The position numbers and the translations under genes were made by a program. From Monoplex corrugatus (taxonomy: Eukaryota > Mollusca > Gastropoda > Littorinimorpha > Ranellidae): 64,000 nt of DNA. The DNA is taken from positions 32,686,313-32,750,312 of the forward strand of contig CM060312.1 in NCBI GenBank assembly GCA_030674185.1, written 5' to 3'. Of this stretch, positions 24,649 through 36,600 are shown piece by piece; position 1 is the first letter of the stretch, and the number at the start of each line of letters is the position of its first letter. The notes below the pieces were generated by a model. The model ran no database searches. It had not been told where the DNA came from and worked only from the letters and a program-made list of their open reading frames with translations.

Positions 24649-26105
24649 AACTGGTGGGTATGTATAGATAGAGGAAAGTAGGACTGGTGGGTATGTATAG
24701 ATAGCGGAGGGTGGGACTGGTGGGTATGTGTAGACAGAGGAGAGTAGGACTGGTGGGTATGTATAGATAGCGGAGGGTGGGACTGGTGGGTATGTGTAGA
24801 CAGAGGAGAGTAGGACTGGTGGGTATGTATAGATAGCGGAGGGTGGGACTGGTGGGTATGTGTAGACAGAGGAGAGTAGGACTGGTGGGTATGTATAGAT
24901 AGCGGAAGGTGGGACTGGTGGGTATGTGTAGACAGAGGAGAGTAGGACTGGTGAGTATGTGTAGATAGCGGAGGGTGGGACTGGTGAGTATGTGTAGACA
25001 GAGGAGGGTGGGACTGGTGAGTATGTGTAGACAGAGAAGAGTGGGACTGGTGAGTATGTATAGATAGAGGAGGGTGGGACTGGTGAGTATGTGTAGACAG
25101 AGGAGGGTGGGACTGGTGAGTATGTATAGATAGAGGAGGGTGGGACTGGTGAGTATGTGTAGACAGAGAAGAGTGGGACTGGTGAGTATGTATAGATAGA
25201 GGGTGGGACTGGTGATATGTGTAGACAGAGGAGGGTGGGACTGGTGGGTATGTATAGATAGAGGAGGGTGGGACTGGTGGGAATGTGTAGATAGAGGAAG
25301 GTGGGACTGGTGAGTATGTGTAGACAGAAGAGGGTGGGACTGAGGGGTTTGTGTAGATAGAGGAGGGTGGGACTGAGGGGTTTGTGTAGATAGAGGAGGG
25401 TGGGACTGGTGGGTATGTGTAGACAGAGAAGAGTGGGACTGGTGGGTATGTGTAGATAGAGGAAGGTGGGACTGGTGGGTATGTGTGTATAGAGGAGGGT
25501 GGGACTGGTGGGTGTGTGTAGATAAAGGAAGGTGGGACTGGTGGGTGTGTGTAGATAAAGGAGGGTGGGACTGGTGGGTGTGTGTAGATAAAGGAGGGTG
25601 GGATTGGTGGGTAATGTTTGTATAGAGGAGGGTGGGACAGGTGGGTATGTGTAGATAAAGGAGAGTGGGACTGGTGGGTGTGTGTACATGTATATAGAGG
25701 AGGGTGGGACTGGTGGGTATGTGTAGATGGAGGAGGGTGGGACTTGTGGGTATGTGTAGAGGAGGGTGGGACAGATGGGTATGTGTAGATAGAGAAGGGT
25801 GGGACAGGTGGGTATGTGTATATAGAGAAGCCTGGGACTGATGGGTATGTGTAGACAGAGGAGGGTGGGACTGGTGAGTATGTGTAGATAGAGGAGGGTG
25901 GGACTGGTGAGTATGTGTAGACAGAGGAGGGTGGGACTGGTGAGTATGTGTAGATAGAGGAGGGTGAGACTGGTGGGTATGTGTAGATAGAGGAGGGTGA
26001 GACTGGTGGGTATGTGTAGACAGAGAAGAGTGGGACTGGTGAGTATGTGTAGATAAAGGAGGGTGAGACTTGTGGGTATTTGTAGATAGAGGAGGGTGAA
26101 ACTGG
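24649..26105. repeat. 33-bp minisatellite, about 43 copies
   Basis: The unit is GGTGGGTATGTGTAGA followed by AGAGGAGGGTGGGACT. The period was measured from TGGGTATG at 24721 to the next at 24754. Two variants (TGTAGACAGAGGAGAGTAGG and TATAGATAGCGGAGGGTGGG) alternate at 24660-24960, making a 66-bp higher-order unit. In reverse it reads as an 11-residue Pro/Ser/Thr/Leu repeat open for hundreds of codons. Confidence 0.97.
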
Positions 26106-26228
26106 AGCACATTGATATGGAGAAAACTTGGATGATGTTGGCGAAATTTGAGAATGTTAGAGGTTGTTATCCCTTTCCTTTCCTCCCAAGTTTCTGTGCA
26201 CAAGTAGGCCCCTACATATACGTGATCC

Positions 26229-26374
26229 ACACACACACACACACACACCACACCACACCACACCACACCACACCACACCACACCACACCACACCACACCA
26301 CACCACACCACACCACAACACCACACCCACACCCACACACACACACACACACACGCACACACACTCGCACGCAC

Positions 26375-26405
<31 letters not shown>

Positions 26406-26410
26406 ACACT
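26229..26410. repeat. (AC)n with embedded (ACACC)n pentanucleotide array and C run
   Basis: (AC)n (26229-26247) passes into about 14 ACACC units (26248-26318), then (AC)n, then a C run at 26377-26391 and (AC)n again. Confidence 0.96.
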
Positions 26411-26657
26411 TTCATATATGTTATGTAGCACAGAACTGGAATTGTACTGTGTAATCCTCAGAATGAAAAGGAAAAAAGAAAAGAAAAACATGTTGAGTCA
26501 TAAATCTTAAGTTGTAGTATAGCTCATCCCCTTCCATATCGTTTCACAGATTAACACCCACTTGATATTTTTAAAAATCTCTGCTTATGATAAATTTGTG
26601 TTTTTTATGGTGTGCGTGATATATGTGCTTGTGGTGTGATGTAGTGTAGTGTTGTAA

Positions 26658-26659
<2 letters not shown>

Positions 26660-26728
<69 letters not shown>
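26660..26728. repeat. (GT)n microsatellite
   Basis: About 66 bp of GT. Confidence 0.98.
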
Positions 26729-26929
26729 GTGCTGTGTTGTGTTTGACGGCAACAGGAAGATGTTGCAACCAACAATGTCGTTTGTTGTCTGAAGTCACCT
26801 CACATGAGATCTGTTACAAAGGTTGGAGTGTGTTTGAATAGTTCAGACACAGGATACAACATATAAGATTGGTTATTGTACAAAGTTAAATAAAACATGG
26901 TCAAAGGTATTATAAGACACATCCAAGTT

Positions 26930-26961
26930 AAATGAAACATGAAACATGCGCAGACTCACTC

Positions 26962-27007
<46 letters not shown>

Positions 27008-27062
27008 AAATGAAACATGAAACATGTACAGACTCACTCTCTCTCTCTCTCTCCTCTCCCCC
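26930..27062. repeat. (CT)n microsatellite with duplicated flank
   Basis: GTTAAATGAAACATGAAACATG.GCAGACTCACTCTC occurs at about 26926 and 27004, each followed by (CT)n, so a ~78-bp unit was duplicated. Confidence 0.92.
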
Positions 27063-27262
27063 CTCCCCCCTCTGTCTCTTTCCTTGAAAGTGGAAAAGTT
27101 GTCAGATCTGTACCAAACAGACACACTTTTGCTCTCTCTCACACACACAAACAGGCACGCACTCACATGGACATGTACACGCATACACATGTGTGCGCAC
27201 ATACACAAACACAGACAGTGCACAAAATCAAGAGAAAGTGAGTGCATGTGCGCAGGCAGATA

Positions 27263-27395
<133 letters not shown>

Positions 27396-27589
27396 TGACC
27401 TTAGCATTATTTTATACAGCAGCAGATGACTGGTCAGTTATTCATGCTAAGCAATCGCCTAGTAAAAATTAAGCCCACTTCTTAAACTTAGTATCTGCAT
27501 GCTTTGCTGTGGCAGCTTTTTGGGTAACTTGGTTTCATCATTGTTATACTTACTCCAAGTTCCAACACTATACAAGGAATGCAGGCTGT

Positions 27590-27835
27590 GTTTCACTACT
27601 CCTAGCTAGCATCATCTGATTGGAAGAATGGTGAAGTGAGGAAACGGGAGTTCTTATTGCAGGACACAAGAGTAGGGGTTAGCTTGGGAGGAGAGGTGCC
27701 TATCAGTCTTCCTCAGACATTTTACGGTGTTGTGAGAAGGGGTAGAGATCTTGAGGATACGAAGTAGATGGAACATGGCCTTATGAGATGAAATGTAAGA
27801 TGATTGTAAATGTGAGCATGGATTGAGTACAGACA
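27590..27835 (+). repeat. Dispersed repeat, copy B (matches 13095-13375)
   Basis: See copy A for the shared landmarks. It directly abuts the SINE at 27842. Confidence 0.75.
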
Positions 27836-27841
27836 TAAACA

Positions 27842-28235
27842 GTGGTCGTGGTGTAGTGGTTAGTGCAATGGATTACCGCCTGGAAAGTTATGTGGTTTGA
27901 ACCCCCTGTAATCCTTTCAAAATCATTGTGAGATTTTTCAGTCCTAACCAGACCCTACCTAGAGTTTAGCGTGCTATGGGCCCATCGGGAAGACTGGGAC
28001 TACACAGTCGAGTCTCATCCACTTTAAATAATGTGTCATTGAAGGTGTGGTAAAAATGTCCAGACTAGCACAGCAAGTGTCTGTTTCTTCCAGGCCTGGT
28101 TCATGCCAGGATATAGTATGATGGTAAGCATAGAGTACAGCCCTTGAGCATTGTCTCGATCATAGATGGAACTCCATAGCATCATGGTTATCATCCTCAT
28201 TGTCACCATCATTGCATTGTAAAAACTGTCCACAC
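27842..28235 (+). mobile_element. tRNA-derived SINE, complete-looking copy
   Basis: The head carries GTGGTGTAGTGGTTAGTGCA (A-box-like) and GGTTTGAACC (B box) about 45 bp later. A body of about 330 bp matches both minus-strand pieces at 17575-17697 and 16713-17012 in order. That comparison shows the two pieces are one interrupted element. No recognisable LINE-like tail was identified. Confidence 0.85.
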
Positions 28236-28385
28236 ACACATCTGTGGCCAGTAAGGTTGTGTAGACAATGGGACCACACACACACATACACAAAAGCGAA
28301 CACATAGGAAACTAAGTGTGATACTCCTAAAAGAAAGATAGAAAAAAAAGGACAGATGAATTGATCACCCTGTGTCACAGAGCAG

Positions 28386-28474
28386 AGCAGGGCAGGGCAG
28401 GGCTGAGCTGAGAGAGGGAGAGAAGTTGGCAGAGAGAGAGAGGAGGGGGAGGGAGAGAGAGAGAGAGAGAGGAG

Positions 28475-28510
<36 letters not shown>

Positions 28511-28511
28511 G
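28386..28511. repeat. (GA)n-rich microsatellite
   Basis: GA repeats with GGGAG and GGAGG interruptions, preceded by GGGCA and GAGCT short repeats. Confidence 0.93.
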
Positions 28512-29198
28512 GATACTGAAGGATACACTTGCAGTAAATTCCATCTACCAAATTGGGGAGTGGTGAGGGGGATGGAGAAAGATGAAGAATGTTTTACTAT
28601 TGTAGGACAACTACATAAGGCTCCTTCTGCCGAGTGGGACAAAGTGAGGGAAGGCAGTGAAAATATCAAGAACTGAAGAATTTTAACATATTATTGAAAT
28701 GGATTATATGACCTGTTACAATTATACCAGGTAAAGAGAATCACAACATTTCACTTTAGCACCAGTTAAACATGTCTTTTATTCTGTCTGGAAACATAGC
28801 TATTGATACATGTATGTAGATAGTCCAAAACGAGACCAGGGAAGCTTAGCATTGCTTGCATAATAGATCCTATACCAAGAACATGAAGATAATGTTCACT
28901 TTGCATTAATTAACAACTGAGAAGTATTCATGGAGGGACAAAGAAAATGCTATCTGTTAATGTTTCACACTTAAACAGAAGGTGTAAAACTTCTGCTTTT
29001 ATTGCTCTGTGACAGAGTAGGTAATCAAAGGAAACTTTTCCAAAAATATAGAGTTTAGTACAAACTTACATATTTTGCATTGCTAATCTGCAAGAAATTG
29101 AAACAAGGAAAAGTAAGTGTGACTATAAGCAGACAAGACCTAAGCATCATTAGACATTTTATTATACAAGTGTGTACACATATTTTTTTTCCATTTGA
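28512..29198. other. AT-rich non-coding stretch upstream of the Ig exon
   Basis: No exon, repeat family or promoter is recognised. Confidence 0.5.
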
Positions 29199-29220
29199 GT
29201 GTGTGTGTGTGTGTGTGTGT

Positions 29221-29269
<49 letters not shown>

Positions 29270-29280
29270 TATATATATTA

Positions 29281-29333
<53 letters not shown>

Positions 29334-29337
29334 CTAT
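29199..29337. repeat. (GT)n-(AT)n microsatellite
   Basis: (GT)n (29199-29268) is followed by (AT)n (29270-29337), which is self-complementary and hairpin-prone. Confidence 0.97.
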
Positions 29338-29375
29338 ATAAAAGAATTTTATTAAAGGCTATTCCACTGGATAGT

Positions 29376-29481
29376 CATGAACACTTTGCTTAAAAGGGCA
29401 TAGCTTATGCTTAGATTTGTAATAGTCCCATGAATGCTTTGCTTAAAAGGGCATAGCTTATGCTTAGACTTGTAATAGTCC
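29376..29481. repeat. 53-bp tandem duplication just upstream of the Ig exon
   Basis: Copies 29376-29428 and 29429-29481 share GCTTAAAAGGGCATAGCTTA and differ at only a few positions. The second ends 53 bp before the exon. Confidence 0.92.
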
Positions 29482-29534
29482 AAAAGATTAAAAGTGTCAA
29501 CAGAACCTTATTTTGTCGCTGGACTTGTGTGCAG

Positions 29535-29656
29535 ATGGAACTAGCAGTCAGGCAGTGATCCACAGGAAAGGTGAGAATGTGACCCTGGCGTGCGCTGAGA
29601 TCAGGGATGATGAACAGTTCGGAGGTATCCTCTGGTACAAGGGAGGTGTCTTCCAG
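29535..29656 (+). CDS. RPTP exon: first half of Ig domain
   Basis: The acceptor is TGTGTGCAG before 29535 (phase 1) and the donor is CAG/GTAAGA after 29656 (phase 0). It encodes the N-terminal half of an Ig domain: GENVTLACAE gives the first conserved cysteine with an N-glycosylation site (NVT), and ILWYKGG gives the core tryptophan. The apparent reading on past 29656 is intron. A 53-bp tandem duplication lies about 50 bp upstream of the acceptor. Confidence 0.9.
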
Positions 29657-32600
29657 GTAAGAACAAAAGATAGGAGTGCATATTACAGATTTAGTTCTTT
29701 TCTCCCACTGGACGAAGCAGCAGGGAAGCTTCAGTCTTTTTCTTCTAATTTTTGTGTGATGGGAAAGGAGTGAACCAGAGTTGGTTAAGGTTCAGGGGGA
29801 CAAAGTTGTGCAAGGTTAGAGGCAGATTGAAGACTCTTCCACTCGAACACACATAAAGCCAGGATGATGGTTCCCAAACTTTATTTACGAGTCTCACCAA
29901 AACACATCCTCATAACACCAAAGAAGATGAAGATGAAGAAGAAAAAGAAGACATAGAAGACAATGCCACAAATAAATGGCGGCAGTGAGGATCTTGTGGT
30001 TTGTTTCACTGTCGGACCTTCATCTGAACAGGGCGAGAGAGGATGTGCTATGACGCGCCTTATCAGTTTATGTTCTTTGGGAACAAAACATGATGGTGGG
30101 AACAAAGTGCGATGGTCATACTATCAAATGATAAGGTTTGGTTGTTATCGCATACATAGTGAACACTTGGTACGTGCTGAAAGTTAGATTTGATGGAAAA
30201 AAATAGAAGTCTTATTTCAGCTGTAACTAGCGCAGCATTTAGGTACATACAACTGGCATACAGGTCATTGTCTGAGAGTTTTGGTGAGCCGCGTATACTG
30301 GTTGTTATGCAGTGTTTGTTTGCCCATGTATCAAAAGGGGTGTGGAATAAAGACAGTTTGCTCAAAGTTCTACAACCTAATAGTGTGTGTGACATCAGTT
30401 TGAAGAAGGGGGCCATAATGACGATTAACTTTGTGGGTTCAGTTTTGGAACGCATGTACTCGATGTGTTAACTGCTAAAACTGATATGGTGGCAGGGTCC
30501 TAAATGCACAATAGATTACTTAGGCTTTTCGAATGTTCATTGTATAGCTATGGATGGGCAGAGGCTGTAAAATAAAAATACAGTTTGGCTGAGAGAACTC
30601 AAGGCATTTTTGATCTAGGCTAACACACTACAATAAATGAAGCAGCCATTGATCGCCTCCCTCAAATAGAAAAGAACAACCAACTTGATGTGCCACCTAA
30701 AATACAAGAGGTCACAAAGGCCATTGGCCGACTCTCCTGTGGCAAGGCCCCTGGCGCTGTTGCCATACCTGCTGAAATCTACAAAGCGGGAGGTCCAGTG
30801 CTCACACAAAGATTAACTGAGATGTTTGTAACACTCTGGAACAGTCAGTCACTCCCTCAAAATTTCAAGGATGCCTCAATAGTCCACCTATACAAGAGGA
30901 AGGGAAACAAACAATTATGTGACAACCACAGAGGAATATCACTACTGTCCATTGCAGGCAAGATATTAGCAAGGGTGCTGCTGAACCGCCTCATTAATCA
31001 TCTTGAGCAGGGTCTGTTGCCAGAGAGTCAATGTGGATTTCGGGCTGGGAGAGGTACAGTGGACATGATCTTTGCTGCTCATCAACTGCAAGAAAAGGTG
31101 CAGGAACACCGAGCACTGTACACAACTTTGTCGACTTGACAAAAGCGTTTGACACAGTGAGTCGCGAGGGGCTGTGGAAGATAATGGTGAAGTTCGGCTG
31201 CCCTCCAGCCTTCGTAAATATGGTGCGACAATTCCACGATGGTATGATGGCACGGGTCCTTGATGACGGAGAAATGTCCAGAGACTTTCCAGTCAGCAAT
31301 GGCATGAAACAAGGATGCGTCCTTGCGCCTACACTGTTCTCTATGATGTTCTCGGCAAGGTTATCAGATGCATTCTCTCCAGAAGACTCTGGCATATATA
31401 TTATGCTACCGCACAGACGGCAAGTTGTACAACACAAGACGCCTCAAGGCGACCACTAAATGCAGTTACAGCACTCTTCGTGACCTCATTTTTGCAGATG
31501 ATTGTGCGTTAAATGCTTACAGTGGTGAACAGATGCAACAATGCATGGACAAATTTTCAAATGCTTGCGACAACTTCGGTTTTACAATAAGCACCAAGAA
31601 AACCGAAGTCATGTATCAGCCTCCTCCAGGTGTTCCATATACTGAACCAAATATCAAGGTCAAGGGCACAAAACTACATGCAGTCGACAACTTCACATAT
31701 CTCGGCAGTTCCCTATCACGTTGTGTGCATATTGACGACGAAGTCAACAAACGCATAGCTAAGGCGAGCACTGCATTTGGGAGGCTGCGTCCTACTGTAT
31801 GGGACAGAAGAGGTATCTCAGCCACAACTAAACTCAAAGTGTACAAAGCGGTGGTCCTCACCACTCTCCTCTACGGCAGTGAGACCTGGACTGTTTACAG
31901 TAGACACGCAAGGAAATTGAATCATTTTCACACCAAAAGCCTCAGAAAGATTCTCAATATCTGATGGCAAGAGAAGATCCCTGATACAGAAGTACTAGAG
32001 AACCAATCTCCCCTCCATCCACACTTTACTTCAAAAGAGTCAAGTTCGCTGGGCTGGCCATGTGTACCGGATGTCTGACACCAGAATTCCGAAGCAACTC
32101 CTCTATGGGGAACTAGCGTCTGGCAAGAGAATAGTTGGAGGCCAGAGAAAACGGTTTAAAGACAGCTTGAAGGCATCGCTAAAGTCCCTCAACATAGACT
32201 GGGAGAATTGGGAAAACCTTGCCCTCAACCGTACAGTCTGGCGTAGAAGAATCGAAACCAGATGTACCACTTCAGAAGTGTCTCATATCCAATCTGCACA
32301 AGAAAAACGAGCTGCACGGAAAGCTAGGGCTGCAAACCCTTCAACCACAGTAACTGACCACAGATGTCCAACCTGTGGACGTTACTTCCGTGCCCGGATC
32401 AGATTAGATCAGTCACCTCCGGACACACTGACTCAAATCAACTTCATGAAGCCGTGGTCATTGTCGACGACGACAGACGAACACCACCACAATGTTGCCT
32501 TTGAGTGTCATTTTATGTAAATGGAAAAGACCGTAACAGCGCAAAGCACTCTGCTACATTTGTATTTGGTGTCTGTGATCTAACGTCTACGCTTGATAAA

Positions 32601-33514
32601 GGCCGGTTGGCCGAAAATTTGCGGTTTTGTCTGGTTGTATTAAATATGTATTTTGATTCTTTTTTCGTATGTTTTTTTTTCTGGTTTGAATTTGTATGAT
32701 TTTCCAGTCTCTTTTGCATGTTGTATATAAACTCTTGTAAAAGTTGTGACATTGGCAGGTGTGTGATGTCCGTCCTTTTAGCTGTGTTCTCATATGTAAA
32801 TCAGGTGACAGTAAGCTGTCTGTCTATCAGAGATGAGGTCACTTGAGGATTGCAGCTTTGTGCAAGACTTTAATTTTTTAGATTTTATCTTGTTTTAAGA
32901 TTTCAGAGTTTATAAAATTAACAACAAAAAGCAAAACCAATTTGTCGGTTATAGTTTTCTTGTTTGACATGTTTTAACTTTGCATACACATTTTTGACAA
33001 GGAAGGAAATAAACTCATAAAATGTTGAAAAAAAAAGAAAGAAAAAAAAAAAAAGAAATTTATAATAACAGTACTGTTTTTAAGGGTACTTTCACTAGTT
33101 TCAGTTATAAAATATGATAAAACTTCAGGAAATTGTTGTTGGTAAAGACTTGAAATATGGAAAGATCTCAGTTGACCCAATTTTGATCCTTTCCAGCTAT
33201 TTTTAGTGACGGCTATGAATGGCCTGTTGCGTCTGTAGCTGGATTGTTCCATGTTGCGTCATATATGTGTGTGTATAGGCAGATATGTATATCTATGTCT
33301 GCCTATCTATCTGTCTAACTGCCTAGTATCAGTCTATTTGCCTGTCCATCATGTCTATCTGTATAACTATACACATGTATTGATTGATTGCACACACACA
33401 CACACTCTTACTCACACACAAAAACACATTTGCTTTCATCAGATCAGCATTTGAAAACAGTATCTGTCTATTTTCTGTCTGTCGTCTTTATCTATCTATC
33501 TGTCTGTCTGTGTA

Positions 33515-33552
<38 letters not shown>

Positions 33553-33574
33553 GATCTGTCTATCTATCTATCTA

Positions 33575-33607
<33 letters not shown>

Positions 33608-36600
33608 GTCTGTCTATTCTATCTATCTATCTATATCTATCTATCTATCTATCTGTCTATTTATCTATATCTATCAGTCTGTCAATCAGTCTGTCAGTCA
33701 GACTATCAATCTATCTATCTAGTCTGTCTATCTATCTGCCTGTCTCAGTGTCTGTCTGATCTGTCTGTCTGCGTGCGTGCGTGTGTGCATGTGTGTGATG
33801 TATGTGGATAGATATAGGTATATGTAGAGATATTCAGGGCATATGTTTTCCCTGCCCTAACATTGAAGAAATACAAGACTTTGTATAACTGAAGCCATGA
33901 AGTCCCCTCAAGTGACAGTTTTAGCTGGTGTTGGACAGGTATCCGTGGACTTGGGGAGGGAGATTACCTACCCTGACCCTAGCCTGGAAGCGCGGCTGGT
34001 GCTAGAGGATGACCACAGCTTGACACTGGTGGGACTGGACGTGACTGACACTGCCAACTACACCTGCCAGCTCTTTGTGCTCAACACCACCTTTGCTCAG
34101 ACAGAAAACCGCTCGGCCACCTGGATGCTTATTGTGCAAGGTGAGTGAATGATAAAATGATTGATACAGGCAGTGCGACTCATTGAGATACTCCTCACAT
34201 GGCCGCTGTCCGGATGCCGGGGGCTCTTTCAGTATAGATGGCATCCCCACCTTCTGGAAATTCTGTGCTAGAAATTTCCTCTTTTCTGTCACTCTCTTTG
34301 TTTCTGCCTTGTTCCTTTGCTTTCTGTCATTTCTTCCTATCATTTTTCTGCCTTGCTGGTCCATTCATTTGTATGTGTTCTTAGGATTGATAATTGGGTA
34401 CATGTATTAATTAAGTGCATTTTTGGCTCCGGGGAAGTGAGATATTCAGAAGCAATTTTAGGTACTTTATACCCGTTTTTATATATGTTTTGGTGTTGTT
34501 AGGTATGTTTGAATTTTGTGTTCTGGGTTTTTTCAAATCCCCTGTGCGATAAATTGGATGGAGTGGTCAACGCCTAGGGCATTCCTTAGATTATGTGCGT
34601 GAATACATTGATTTGTGTACTTTCTTTTCTTTTCTTTTTTTTCCCTGTTGAAGTTTTGTATGTTTTGAAGCAGTTATAGCCCTGATATGGCTCTGTGTAG
34701 TCATCTGGGCTTTTAACAACAGTAACAATAACAATAACAATACATGGCCGCTTTTTGTCTAATCTGGATGATTTTGAAACAGATTAACTTGGCTGTTTGG
34801 TTTCTTTTGCATGCTGGGTAATTTTGACAGGTTGGCTGGGTGGGCCTTGTGATACTTATGCAGTGTTGGTAATTTGGACATACATCTCTGTTTTCAGCCT
34901 GGAGGTAGCCTGCATGGTTGGCTGGACAATAAACTGCATGAAATCAAAATTGTGACCATACGGTTTCTTTTCCTGTTTTTTTTTTCTTGTAAGTTGGTGT
35001 GTTTATTCTTTTGCTGAAAATTTTATGATAGTTTGAGTAGAATAAAAATGAAAAATGAAATGAAACTAAAAAAGAAAAAATTGAAAAAAAGTGTTACAAA
35101 CTTAACAAGTGGGCTTGAAAAATAAATGGAAAAAATGGCAATGTGTTTCAGATGTTCCGAGCACACCTGGTCAAGTGCAGGTGCAGGATGTACAGACACG
35201 ACAAGTGACCATGTTGTGGTCACCCAGCAACAGTGACAATAACAGTCCCATCTCCAACTATATCATTCAAGTCAGGTAAAACTGCTTATCCAGTTCATTG
35301 TGCTTGAGCTGTTTGCTGAAGTATGCCTTTTGCCTGGGCACGCATGCCTGCTGCTTGGGCATCAAATCCTAACTAGGCAGACTGTTTTTTCTTACCTTTA
35401 CCTGTGCATAAACAATAGAAGATCACACCTTTTGCTAACTTCGGTTTTTGTCTTTCGACTAAATTCGGTATATCCATCATGCAAATTAAGTATGAGCTAG
35501 AGGCTGTGCTTAGTGGCAAGCTAGATATTTGAAAAAGTAATGTTTGGTGACTCAGGTGGGGATTGTGACCCTGAAAGTGTCAGTATTTGTGATGAATTAG
35601 GGTATGCATCACAGGAAATGAACTGTATGATAACGGGATGAGAGTGATATGAAACATGACTGAGTTTGAAAAAACAAATCGTTACTGTTGATTTCACTGT
35701 TTTCATGACAAATGTCTTAAGTGGGAAGGTTGCCCTGGTTAAGAGCTACTTGTAAATGTGAATTTGAGATTGTCGAATATTCTCATGTTTCACTTTAAAT
35801 AAATGTTTATTTCAATCAGTTTATAGATATATGTTATCTGACAGGGAACATTGCCATGTTTTTTACAAATACAGGATATAAGTTAATCAGTACACATTAG
35901 TATTTACTTTTTCAGTTCAGTTGATGTTTCCAATAGAAACTTCTAGTCTGTAAAATGTATATCAGTTAGACATGGGAATCTTTCAAGAACATATATGGTT
36001 ATGATTGTTTTGAATGCTAGTAACCATTTTTCTGACTGGCAGTTATGGACATAGTTTGTTTGCCAGCTCTCAACTGAGTAGTCCAGTCCCAAATCTCTGG
36101 TCAAAATACAGTAAAGCTTACATGTTACATATTTTTGCTGGCATGTTTTATATGCTAGTTTTTTGTTTGTTTGTTTTATTTGTTTATCGTTTTTATCTTT
36201 GACAGCGAATGTGACAAGGATGACAGCTCGTCAAAGAGAGAAGTGGTGGTGGCAGGGACTACCTTACAGGTGACGGTGCGGGATTTGTCTCCTGCCACAT
36301 GTTACAAAGCAGAGGCCCGCGCCAGGAATAACATTGGAAGAGGCCCCCCAGGTCCACTGAGTGATGTCTTCTACACAAAACGGGATGGTGAGTATCTTGT
36401 TGTTGTTGTTGGTTTGTTTGAAACCAGATTATTTTCTTTTCAGTTTTTGTCCTTTTTCTTTTATCCTGTCACTTGAATTGCTAGGGATGTCATGGTAAGA
36501 AAGAACTGTTGTCTGCGATGAGTCGGAGGCCCAGACAAATGGGGATTCTATTTGAGGTCAGAATCTTCTTTGATGCCATCAGTCCTGGTCTTCTATGGTC

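Noticed and set aside
20800..26105. CRISPR array
   Set aside because: Tandem units have no unique spacers, and this is animal nuclear DNA.
24545..26491. 648-codon minus-strand ORF as a real gene
   Set aside because: It is the 33-bp minisatellite read in a stop-free frame; another reverse frame is open too, and no promoter or splice evidence exists. Kept only as a low-interest finding.
27842..27920. Functional tRNA gene
   Set aside because: A and B boxes are present, but no convincing cloverleaf or acceptor stem, and a matching body repeats elsewhere, so it is a SINE head.
29657..29773. Continuation of the first Ig exon into RTKDRSAYYRF
   Set aside because: A strong GTAAGA donor at 29657 and the Ig-domain continuation at 33939 make this intron read-through.
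30063..30455. 130-codon minus-strand frame upstream of the LINE
   Set aside because: No recognisable domain; a partly overlapping plus-strand frame is equally open, so neither is supported as coding.
33897..33938. Start codon of the receptor at ATG 33897
   Set aside because: The preceding Ig exon joins in phase at 33939 and completes the Ig fold; 33897-33938 fits intron sequence.
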